Assembly (NCBI GenBank): GCA_963169455.1
Contig: CAUJDW010000159.1
Span: forward strand, 1-64,000
Reading direction: 5' to 3'
Length of the DNA stretch: 64,000 bases
From: Bacteroidota bacterium
GTDB taxonomy: Bacteria; Bacteroidota; Bacteroidia; Chitinophagales; Saprospiraceae
The notes beneath the pieces are model-generated. The model saw only the letters and a list, made by a program, of their open reading frames with translations. It ran no database searches and was not told the origin of the DNA. Shown one piece after another: positions 16,500-24,064 of this stretch (position 1 is the first letter of the stretch; every line of letters begins with the position of its first letter). The position numbers and the translations under genes were made by a program.

Positions 16500-19433
16500 A
16501 TGTGGCGTTTCCTGGCTTCAGCATTCCTCTTCCTTACCCCCGCATACGGCCTGTACGCGCAGCAGCTCACCCCTGCCGACAGCCTGCGCCGGGCCTATGA
16601 AAGGGAAAAAGGGCTACTTCAAAAAGCGGACTACTACTACGAATGGGCGTATCTGCTGCTTCGCGATCGCCCCGAAACCGGCCTTGCCACGGCTGACACC
16701 CTGGAACAATTGGCCCGCCAGGCCAAAAGCAAAAAAGGCCTGTCGCAGGCGGAATACCTCCGGGGCATGGCTTATTCGGAGCAGGGAAAATACCAGGACG
16801 CCCTGCCTCACCACCGCCGGGAACTGGAAACCGCCCTGCAAACCGATGATCCCGAACTGCACGGCAAAGCGCTGAACTCCCTTGGCAACGCTTTCCACAA
16901 CCTGGGGCGCAACGACAGCGCCATCGTTTACCTCATACAATCGGCGGAAGTCAAGGAGCAGGTGGGCAACCTCCAGGACCTGGCCTCCGCCTACGCCAAC
17001 ATCGGCAATGTGTTCGGCGATGAAAAAGCGTCCGGCAAAGCCGTGGAATACCTCGAAAAAGCCCTGAAAATCCGGCTTAGCCTGCCCGGCGGCGAGCGAA
17101 GCGCCATCATCACCTACAACAACATCTCGGTCGCCTACAACGGCGCCGGCCAATATGACAAAGCGATCGAGTATGCCCAAAGGGGCTACCAACTCGCCAT
17201 GGAGTCGGACAACAAATTCCTCGCCGGCGTGCTGGCCGGCAGCCTCAGCCATCTCTGGCTGAGCAAGGAAAATGTGGATAAATCCATAGAAATAGGCGAA
17301 CAGTCCGTCCGGCTGCTTTCGGAACTGAACCGCCGAGCTAATATCGTCTATCCCTACGCTACGCTTTCCGAAGCTTACCTGCGCAAGGGCGACTTCGCCA
17401 AAGCGCTGGAAATTAACCGGCAGGGTTACGCCATCATGGAGGAACTGGCGCTCATCGAGCCGCTGGGGGTGTATTACGAAAACTTCGCCAACGTTTACGA
17501 GGCCATCGGCGACCACAAACAGGCGCTTTTCTGGTATAAGAAATTCAGGGTGCTCGACGATTCCCTGTTCAGCAAAGAGAAAATCGAGGCCGTCGCCGAA
17601 GTGGAAGCCAGGTATGAAAGCCAGAAAAAAGAAGCACAACTGGCGCAGCAGCAACTCGCCATCGAACGGGCGGCCTGGCGGCAGAGAACCACTCTCCTTG
17701 CCGCGGCGGCGGCCATAATCCTGCTGGCCGGCTTGCTGCTCTACCTTCGCAGCCGGCAAAATATCAGGCAGAAAGAAACCGAACTCGCCGCCCAACTCGA
17801 ACATGCCGAGGCGGAAAAGCTCCGGGAGATGGACGCGCTCAAATCCACCTTCTTCGCCAACATCAGCCACGAGTTCCGCACGCCGCTCACACTCATCATC
17901 AGCCCGGTGGAACAGATGATGGCCGGCTCATTTCAGGGCGATTACCAAAAATATTACCGCATCATCCACCGCAACGGCCAACGCCTGCTCCACCTGGTAA
18001 ACCAACTGCTGGAGCTGTCGAAACTGGAGAGCGGCAAACTGAAGCTGCAGGGCTCGGAAGGCAACCTGGGGCATTTCGTGGCAGGGCTGGCAGGCTCGTT
18101 CGAGAGCCTGGCTGCACGCCGGCAGCTAGCGCTCGAAATCGATATCCCGGCAGAGCCGCTCAACTGTTTCTTCGACCGTGACAAGGTGGAGCAGATCCTT
18201 TCCAACCTCCTTTCCAATGCGTTCAAATTCACCGACGAGAACGGGCTGGTGCGGGTGGCGCTGGAAACAGCGGAACCCAGCGGGGGGCAATCGCCCGAAC
18301 AGGTGCGGCTAAGGGTGAAAGACTCCGGCATCGGCATTCCGGCCGCTCAGCTGCCCCATATCTTCGAACGCTTCACCAAAAGCAGCCTGTCGGATGTGCA
18401 GGCGGGCAGCGGCATCGGGCTGGCCCTGGCCAAAGAGTTGGCCGAACTCCATGGCGGGAGTATAGAAGTGGTAAGCGAAGAAGGAAAAGGCACAACCTTC
18501 ACCGTCTCGCTTGCGGTGGGGCGGGCGTTTTTTAAGGACAACGAAATCATTGGGGCTGTTCCGGCCCCGGGCGCGACGGAAAGGAGCCTTCATGCTGAAA
18601 CAGAAGCCGCACCCGCTTCCGGATCACCGGAAAAACCAGCGCCTCAAAAGGCCAGCCCCAATTTATCAGACAGCCTCCCGCAGCCGGCCAAACCCCTGCT
18701 GCTGCTGGCGGAAGACAACCCCGACGTCCGGCTTTATGTCTCCGACTCCCTCGCCGGAGCATACCAGATCGTGGAAGCCGAAAACGGCGCCATCGCGCTG
18801 GCCAAAGCGCTGGAACTGGCGCCCGACCTCATCATCACCGACGTCATGATGCCCGAAATGGACGGCGGCGAATTGTGCCGCCAAATAAGAAGCAACGAAA
18901 AAATCAGCCACATCCCCATCGTCATGCTCACCGCAAGGGCAGAACAGGCCGATAAACTGCAGGGCCTTGAAACCGGAGCCGACGACTACCTCGTCAAACC
19001 CTTCGACCCCCGCGAACTCCAGGTGCGCGTCAGCAACCTCATCGCCCAGCGGAAAAAACTGCAGGAATCCTACCGCCGCTCTCTGTTCGCCCTGGCGCCG
19101 GCGCCCGTGCAGGCCGAAAGTATGGACGCCGTATTTTTGAAGAAAGTGCGGGAGGCCATTGAAGCCAGCCTCGACGACGAAAATTTCAGCGTTGTGGAAC
19201 TGGGCCGGGAAACCGGCATGAGCCGCAGCCAGTTGCACCGCAAGCTCAGCGCGCTTACCGGTTATTCCCCCAACGAAGTGATCCGCATCATGCGCCTGGA
19301 AAAGGCAAAACAACTGTTGGAAAAAAAAGCGGGTTCGATCTCGGAAATCTCCTTCCTCTGCGGCTTCAACTCGCCGGCCTACTTCGCCAAATGTTTCAAA
19401 GACCACTTCGGCATGAGGCCGGGCGAGGCGTGA
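16500..19433 (+). CDS. Hybrid two-component system protein: TPR sensor, histidine kinase, receiver, AraC output
   Basis: 977 residues from the ATG at 16500, where a signal peptide starts (MWRFLASAFLFLTPAYG). The longer frame adds 34 residues without signal character. Domains: periplasmic TPR repeats (about 30-370), membrane helix (394-418), coiled coil, HisKA with ISHEFRTP (phospho-His457), HATPase (about 555-680), receiver with ITDVMMPEMDG (phospho-Asp781), and an AraC DNA-binding domain (about 878-977). The whole phosphorelay is in one chain, typical of Bacteroidota nutrient sensors, though most glycan sensors use beta-propellers instead of TPRs. The likely target is the downstream group 19557-22202, because a 21-bp-spaced direct repeat follows the gene. 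Confidence 0.93.
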   Translation: MWRFLASAFLFLTPAYGLYAQQLTPADSLRRAYEREKGLLQKADYYYEWAYLLLRDRPETGLATADTLEQLARQAKSKKGLSQAEYLRGMAYSEQGKYQDALPHHRRELETALQTDDPELHGKALNSLGNAFHNLGRNDSAIVYLIQSAEVKEQVGNLQDLASAYANIGNVFGDEKASGKAVEYLEKALKIRLSLPGGERSAIITYNNISVAYNGAGQYDKAIEYAQRGYQLAMESDNKFLAGVLAGSLSHLWLSKENVDKSIEIGEQSVRLLSELNRRANIVYPYATLSEAYLRKGDFAKALEINRQGYAIMEELALIEPLGVYYENFANVYEAIGDHKQALFWYKKFRVLDDSLFSKEKIEAVAEVEARYESQKKEAQLAQQQLAIERAAWRQRTTLLAAAAAIILLAGLLLYLRSRQNIRQKETELAAQLEHAEAEKLREMDALKSTFFANISHEFRTPLTLIISPVEQMMAGSFQGDYQKYYRIIHRNGQRLLHLVNQLLELSKLESGKLKLQGSEGNLGHFVAGLAGSFESLAARRQLALEIDIPAEPLNCFFDRDKVEQILSNLLSNAFKFTDENGLVRVALETAEPSGGQSPEQVRLRVKDSGIGIPAAQLPHIFERFTKSSLSDVQAGSGIGLALAKELAELHGGSIEVVSEEGKGTTFTVSLAVGRAFFKDNEIIGAVPAPGATERSLHAETEAAPASGSPEKPAPQKASPNLSDSLPQPAKPLLLLAEDNPDVRLYVSDSLAGAYQIVEAENGAIALAKALELAPDLIITDVMMPEMDGGELCRQIRSNEKISHIPIVMLTARAEQADKLQGLETGADDYLVKPFDPRELQVRVSNLIAQRKKLQESYRRSLFALAPAPVQAESMDAVFLKKVREAIEASLDDENFSVVELGRETGMSRSQLHRKLSALTGYSPNEVIRIMRLEKAKQLLEKKAGSISEISFLCGFNSPAYFAKCFKDHFGMRPGEA

Positions 19434-19446
19434 ATTTGCCCCGCCG

Positions 19447-19480
19447 GCGACAAATTTGAAAGACTTCGCGACAATTTTGA
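19447..19480. promoter_or_regulatory. 21-bp-spaced direct repeat, probable AraC-type operator
   Basis: GCGACAAATTTGA (19447-19459) and GCGACAATTTTGA (19468-19480) are 13-bp direct repeats with one mismatch and exactly 21 bp start to start. Tandem same-orientation sites two helical turns apart are the usual target form of AraC-family regulators. They lie between the hybrid AraC regulator gene and the 19557 gene. Confidence 0.6.
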
Positions 19481-19504
19481 TAGGCCCCTGCCCGCCCTGG
19501 CCCC

Positions 19505-19512
19505 CATCTTTG
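19505..19512 (+). promoter_or_regulatory. Possible Bacteroidota -7 promoter element
   Basis: CATCTTTG matches the TAnnTTTG -7 consensus except for its first base. It lies 45 nt before the ATG at 19557 and 24 nt after the direct-repeat operator candidate. A convincing -33 TTG at the right distance was not found, which would suit an activator-dependent promoter. Confidence 0.3.
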
Positions 19513-19556
19513 CAGCGTACCTTTTTTCAATCAAATTCACCTAAATCTTCAAAACA

Positions 19557-20030
19557 ATGAGAACGGTTCTTTTCAGCTTTGTACTGCTGCTCGCCTTCAA
19601 CTTATTCAGCGCATCCGCATTGGCTCAAGCCGATGGGCAGGCCGCCTTTGAAGCCCTTCTTAAAAAAATGTATGACGCTTATCAAATCGGAGATGACGAC
19701 GCCATGTGGGCTTACTACACCGGCCAGGCATCCGAGATCACGCCCGACGGCCGCCTTACCTCCGGCAAACAGGCACTTAAGGCCGGCTGGGACGAGTTCA
19801 TGGAAATGGTGGACGAAAAGCCGGTTTTTACCTTCAAGCTCACCTCCTGGAGGCTCATCACCCCCGAGGTCGCGCTGATTACCTGGGACTCGAATGCCGA
19901 CGTCAAAATCCAGGGGCAGCAGGTAGGCGGGCCCTCGGTTTGTGTGGCGGTGCTGCACAAAATCGACGGCGAGTGGAAGATCGAATTCGACAGCATGACC
20001 CCGGTGATGCAGATGCCGGCCGGCAATTGA
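19557..20030 (+). CDS. Exported NTF2-like (SnoaL/DUF4440-type) protein
   Basis: 157 residues with a clear signal peptide (MRTVLFSFVLLLAFNLFSASALA). The mature part has the NTF2-like cone-fold pattern: helix LLKKMYDAYQIGDDDAMWAYY, then a beta-sheet ending in ...KIDGEWKIEFDSMTP. The family covers ligand-binding and some catalytic proteins, so function cannot be assigned. It is the first of four plus-strand genes with short gaps (98, 41 and 24 nt) behind the TPR hybrid regulator, and is probably co-expressed with the dihaem cytochrome that follows. Confidence 0.7.
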   Translation: MRTVLFSFVLLLAFNLFSASALAQADGQAAFEALLKKMYDAYQIGDDDAMWAYYTGQASEITPDGRLTSGKQALKAGWDEFMEMVDEKPVFTFKLTSWRLITPEVALITWDSNADVKIQGQQVGGPSVCVAVLHKIDGEWKIEFDSMTPVMQMPAGN

Positions 20031-20127
20031 CGCCTGCCGGAGTATCTGTCGCTCTTACCTTCTGATCAAGGAACCAGCCGGCACTCGCCTGATCCCCCCG
20101 TTTCTATTTATTCTAAAAATCACGATC

Positions 20128-21045
20128 ATGAAAAAAGCCCTCAAATGGGCCGGCATCAGCCTGCTCGGCCTGCTGCTGCTTGCCCTCCTCAGTTCCTGGA
20201 TACTGGCCAGCAAGTTCAACAGAGAATTTACCAAGGCTTATGAACTGGACCCCGCCCCGATGGCCATACCTTCCGATTCCGCATCCCTCGATCGGGGCAG
20301 GATGCTGGCCACCGGCTGCCAGGGCTGCCACGGGCAGGACCTGGCCGGCAAAGTCTTTTTCGACGACCCGGGTATCGGCGTGCTGCCTTCCTCCAACCTG
20401 ACCCGCGCCAAAGGCAGCGAGACGGAAGGCTATACCAGCCTTGATTTCGTGCGGGCTATCCGCCACGGGCTGAACAAACAAGGCAATGTACTCATGGTCA
20501 TGCCATCGGAGGCCTACGCCAACTACAGCGACGAGGACCTCGGCTGCCTCATCGCTTACCTGGAGTCGCTGCCGCCCATCGAGCGCACTTTTGACGAGCG
20601 CCGCTTTACCTACATGGCGCAGGTGATGGCCGGCGCCGGCTTGTTCGGAGAGATGTTCTCCTACAATAAAATCAACCATGAAAAAGCCGGTAAGGCGGCT
20701 GCCCCGCCCATCGGCGCCAGCGTCGAATACGGCGCCTACGTGGCGCGTTTCGACGGCTGCGCCGCCTGCCATGGCGCCAACTTCGGCGGCGGCAAATCGC
20801 CCGACCCCGTTTCGCCGCCCGTGCCGGACATCACGCGCAGCGGCAATGCCGGCCAGTGGACGCTCGAGCAGTTCACCGCATTTTTCCGAACCGGCACAAC
20901 GCCCGATGGCCGTAATCTTAATCCGCAATTCATGCCCTACGAAGGTGTGGGCGGCCTGACAGACGTGGAGATCGAAGGGCTGTACCGCTACATTCAGTCG
21001 CTGCCCCCCGCGCATCCGAACGGGTCGGACATTGCCGGAAAATAA
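20128..21045 (+). CDS. Membrane-anchored dihaem cytochrome c
   Basis: 305 residues. An uncleaved N-terminal helix (about 8-28) anchors the protein. Two class-I cytochrome c domains follow: CQGCH (64-68) and CAACH (211-215). Candidate distal Met ligands are in MPSEAY of the first domain and FMPYEGVG of the second. It would carry electrons in the periplasm. The layout resembles cytochromes attached to dehydrogenases or oxidases, but no catalytic partner lies alongside. It follows an exported NTF2-like protein and precedes two small membrane proteins. Confidence 0.88.
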   Translation: MKKALKWAGISLLGLLLLALLSSWILASKFNREFTKAYELDPAPMAIPSDSASLDRGRMLATGCQGCHGQDLAGKVFFDDPGIGVLPSSNLTRAKGSETEGYTSLDFVRAIRHGLNKQGNVLMVMPSEAYANYSDEDLGCLIAYLESLPPIERTFDERRFTYMAQVMAGAGLFGEMFSYNKINHEKAGKAAAPPIGASVEYGAYVARFDGCAACHGANFGGGKSPDPVSPPVPDITRSGNAGQWTLEQFTAFFRTGTTPDGRNLNPQFMPYEGVGGLTDVEIEGLYRYIQSLPPAHPNGSDIAGK

Positions 21046-21086
21046 TATCATCAAAACATCTCTAACCTGCTTAAACAGTTGACATC

Positions 21087-21491
21087 ATGGAAAAGAAAAT
21101 ACTTTTCGGAACCCTCGGCGGCGCCCTTGCCGGGCTGATCGCCTCAACCGTGATCTTCATGGGCCTTTTCGGCGGAATGGCCGAGCAATGGATGGCGGAC
21201 AATGCCGCCTGCCTCAAGGAAATGAACCCCGCCTGGTGGCCGGCCAGCGCCCTGGCGCAGGGCCTGCTCTATGCCCTCCTCCTCCACAAAATGGGCGTCA
21301 GCACCTGGAAGGGCGGCGCCATGGCGGGGGCGTGGATTTCCCTCCTCCTCTTCCTGTTTATCGGAATTGCCATGGCGTCCACCTACACGGCCTACCCCTG
21401 GCCCTGGCTGCCCTATGACGTAGTGGGCAACGCGATCGCGGGCGCGGCAGGCGGCGCCGCCATCGGGTGGATATTCGGAAAGGTGAAGTAA
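21087..21491 (+). CDS. Small four-helix membrane protein of unknown function
   Basis: 134 residues with about four hydrophobic segments (8-28, 50-66, 78-95, 112-130) rich in Gly and Ala, including the GNAIAGAAGGAAIGWIFG glycine-zipper-like end. I do not recognise the family. It lies 41 nt after the cytochrome gene and 24 nt before another membrane-protein gene, so it is likely part of the same transcript. Confidence 0.65.
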   Translation: MEKKILFGTLGGALAGLIASTVIFMGLFGGMAEQWMADNAACLKEMNPAWWPASALAQGLLYALLLHKMGVSTWKGGAMAGAWISLLLFLFIGIAMASTYTAYPWPWLPYDVVGNAIAGAAGGAAIGWIFGKVK

Positions 21492-21515
21492 ACCCTTTGA
21501 AACCAGTCGGCAATT

Positions 21516-22202
21516 ATGAAAAATGACGCTTCTTTCTTCAGAATGGCGGGCTTCATCGCCCTGCTTTCCGCGCCGGCGGCCCTGGCCAGCATCCTGCTCG
21601 TCTTCGCCGCTTTCAACTGGGACTTTGAGACGGCCTTCGACCCACTGAAAGCCATTGCTTATCAGCCCGGCCCTGCCGCCACACTGCGCTGGGCCTGGAT
21701 ACTCGATATTTTCGGGTACTACCTGCCGGTGCTTCCGCTGGCCCTGGCGCTGCACAGCCGCTTATCGGGAGAGGCGCCGCTGTTCAACCACTTGTTCACC
21801 TTTTCCGGCCTGGGCTATATCCTCAGCGGGGCTATCGGCGCCGCCATGCTGGCCGGGGCCACCGCGCCGCAGTATGAGGCCTACTCGGCGGGCGATGCCG
21901 CACAGAAGGCAATCGCCGCACAGGTTTTCGCCAACCTCAACAACGAGGTGCTGAGCGGTATATGGAACATTTTCACCATGGCGCTGGCGGCCGTATGGTT
22001 TCTGGGTACGGGCTGGCTGCTCCGGCCGGGCAACCGCCTGCTGGGCATATTCACAACGCTGCTGGGCATCGCCAGCCTGGCCGATGTGCTGGGCTACGTT
22101 TTCCACAGCGAAGGCATGGCCATGGCCGGGCTGAACTTCTACCTATTCCTCGCGCCCGTCTGGGCGGCCTGGGCAGGGTGGGTTGTCTGGAAAAACAGCT
22201 GA
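21516..22202 (+). CDS. Six-helix membrane protein, DUF4386-like
   Basis: 228 residues with about six hydrophobic segments, starting with FFRMAGFIALLSAPAALASILLVF. Its length and helix pattern recall the DUF4386 membrane family, but I cannot confirm membership by eye. It is the last gene of the plus-strand group. A strong hairpin begins 11 nt after its stop codon. Confidence 0.6.
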   Translation: MKNDASFFRMAGFIALLSAPAALASILLVFAAFNWDFETAFDPLKAIAYQPGPAATLRWAWILDIFGYYLPVLPLALALHSRLSGEAPLFNHLFTFSGLGYILSGAIGAAMLAGATAPQYEAYSAGDAAQKAIAAQVFANLNNEVLSGIWNIFTMALAAVWFLGTGWLLRPGNRLLGIFTTLLGIASLADVLGYVFHSEGMAMAGLNFYLFLAPVWAAWAGWVVWKNS

Positions 22203-22212
22203 ATGTTGCGTT

Positions 22213-22250
22213 CCCTTGCCGGCCTGGCCGGAGTATTCGGCCGGCAAGGG
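22213..22250. terminator. Hairpin between convergent genes
   Basis: Perfect 12-bp arms (CCCTTGCCGGCC at 22213-22224 and its complement at 22239-22250) with a 14-nt loop lie just after the stop at 22202. The next gene is transcribed toward it. There is no T-run, so it may act as an mRNA 3'-end stem or a factor-assisted terminator. Confidence 0.5.
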
Positions 22251-22324
22251 GGCGCACATGGCTGGAGAGCCCCGGCGCCCGGTATTAGCCCACACGAAGG
22301 CCCGGGATGCTTTGCCTCGCCTTC

Positions 22325-23473
22325 TCAGGTTTGCAGAGAACCTGGCTTTGCAAACTCCCCCAGCGGGATTACAGTAATGTTGCGTGCCAGCGGGTATGCC
22401 TTCGAGCCGGGATATACTACCCAAAGGTGGTCTAACGAAAGGTCTTCGATGGCCTGGGCCATCGATCTGGTGGCGCGGGGAGCATCCATGTACTTAAATT
22501 CGGCGCCCAGCTTTAAACCGCTTTCCTGCCAGTATAAATCCAGTTCAAGGCCGCTATGGGAGGCATAAAAAAACACTTCGTTATCCCGTTTTGACAAATA
22601 GGACACCAACTCTTCCAATGCAAAACCTTCCCAGGAAGCACCGGCTTTCGGACTGGTTTTCAAAGCGTAAAGTGTAGGAATAGATTGAAGCGCATGAAAA
22701 ATACCGGAGTCCCGGAGGTATAACTTTGGGCTTTTTACCAGCCGCTTGTTGAGGTTGGCATGCCAGGGCATGAGCAAGCGGATCATAAAGGTGTCTTCCA
22801 AAATAGACAGGTAATGCTTCACCGTTTTGTCGGACACGCCGAAGGAGCGGCTGAGCTCACTGTAATTCAGGGTTTGTCCGTGGTAGTGGCTGATCATGAG
22901 CCAAAACCTGTACATGGTGGAAGCAGGTATGTCTATACCGAGTGCGGATAAATCTCTTTCCAAAAAGGTAGCGATAAAATTAGTTCGCCAAAGCATACTT
23001 TTTTCGTCGTCGCCGGCCAAAAAAGAACGCGGAAAGCCCCCTCTCAGCCAGAGGTCGTTCATGCGCTGCGAGCCTGTTTCGCTTAGGTTTAAGCCGGTCA
23101 GGTAGTAATAGCCGATACGCCCTGCCAATGATTCGCCACTTTGCTGCCGGAGGTTGGAAGAGGCGCTGCCTGTCAACAGGTAGCGTTGCCGGGGATTCTG
23201 GTCTACCAAAAAACGGATGAGCGGGAAAATCCCGGGGTTTCGCTGCACTTCGTCAATCATGATCAGGCCTTCCAGGCTTTCCAGGGCCAATTGGGGTTGT
23301 TCCAACGCTACAACATCTCTCGGGTTCTCCATGTCAAAAACATAATCGGGGCGGAATGACTTTGCCAAAGTGGTCTTCCCCGATTGCCGGGGCCCGAGTA
23401 AGGCCGTCACCGGAAACAGGTTTATCAAAGCGCGAACCCCGGCTTCATCTTTTGAACGGGTAATGTATTCCAT
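22325..23473 (-). CDS. AAA ATPase with C-terminal DUF4143 domain
   Basis: 382 residues. Walker A is GPRQSGKT (27-34) and Walker B is GLIMIDEVQ (about 68-76), followed by the sensor-like LLTGSASSNL. A winged-helix-like middle (LSRSFGVSDKTVKHYLSILEDTFMIRLLMPW) and a nuclease-like DUF4143 C-terminus (KRDNEVFFYASHSGLELDLYW) complete it. This common prokaryotic family has no firmly established role; mobile-element or toxin-like roles have been suggested. The copy looks intact. A decayed relative lies directly upstream, separated by a 41-nt palindrome. Confidence 0.9.
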   Translation of the reverse strand: MEYITRSKDEAGVRALINLFPVTALLGPRQSGKTTLAKSFRPDYVFDMENPRDVVALEQPQLALESLEGLIMIDEVQRNPGIFPLIRFLVDQNPRQRYLLTGSASSNLRQQSGESLAGRIGYYYLTGLNLSETGSQRMNDLWLRGGFPRSFLAGDDEKSMLWRTNFIATFLERDLSALGIDIPASTMYRFWLMISHYHGQTLNYSELSRSFGVSDKTVKHYLSILEDTFMIRLLMPWHANLNKRLVKSPKLYLRDSGIFHALQSIPTLYALKTSPKAGASWEGFALEELVSYLSKRDNEVFFYASHSGLELDLYWQESGLKLGAEFKYMDAPRATRSMAQAIEDLSLDHLWVVYPGSKAYPLARNITVIPLGEFAKPGSLQT

Positions 23474-23505
23474 AAGGTAGAAATATAGATACGAAAATAA
23501 GGATT

Positions 23506-23546
23506 ATCCTTGAAAAATCGGAGTTGAACTCCGATTTTTCAAGGAT
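23506..23546. repeat. 41-nt palindrome with 20-bp perfect arms
   Basis: Arms 23506-23525 and 23527-23546 are exactly complementary around a single G at 23526. It lies 33 nt upstream of the intact DUF4143 gene and just past the end of the decayed one. It could form a cruciform or a very stable hairpin. There is no T-run in either direction that would mark a classic terminator. Confidence 0.75.
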
Positions 23547-23550
23547 GATG

Positions 23551-24020
23551 TCACCGGTCGCCGAAGATGGAGAACCAAACCGCAATCCGGATGGGATCCG
23601 GGGAGAGGCTCGGACAGGCGCCATTGCGGAAGAGAAACTGCACACCTGCGGCGGGGCCTGGCGGATGGCAGGTTATTGCGCCCTTTACCTCGTATTGCAT
23701 TTTCAGAATATTGGAAATGGCCAAATTTTCAAACATCCCCCCTTTCAGAGATGAATCGTCGAGCTCCCCGGCCTCCCTGAGGCCAAGCAGGAAACACGCC
23801 AGCCACGTATCGTAAAAATAAAGTTTTGGCGTTTTCACGATCCGTTTGCTGAAATTTTCATAATACGGGGGCAGCAGGAAAAGAATATAACTGCTTTCCT
23901 ATATCGAGAGCCAGGCTTTGGCGGCCGGCTGTGAAATGCCGCACTCCCGGGCTAAATTGCTCAGGTTGAGAAGTTGGCCGATCCGGGTGGCGCACAGGCC
24001 AGGGAAATTCCTGAAAGCCG
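23551..24020 (-). pseudogene. Remnant of a second AAA/DUF4143 ATPase
   Basis: Reading the minus strand from about 24020 gives FPGLCATRIGQLLNLSNL, then ARECGISQPAAKAWLSI, a TAG stop at the position usually held by Leu, and ESSYILFLLPPYYENF. It goes on through KRIVKTPKLYFYDTWLACFLLGL. This is the conserved DUF4143 middle region. The N-terminal ATPase domain is absent, with a TGA just upstream, and the nuclease-like C-terminus is scrambled. It abuts the end of the NO reductase gene (24065). It is a different subfamily from the intact 22325-23473 gene, as the PPYYENF segment shows. Confidence 0.8.
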
Positions 24021-24064
24021 GCTTTCAGGAAAGCCTTGATGAAATGCCTGGCGAAGCCCCCCCG

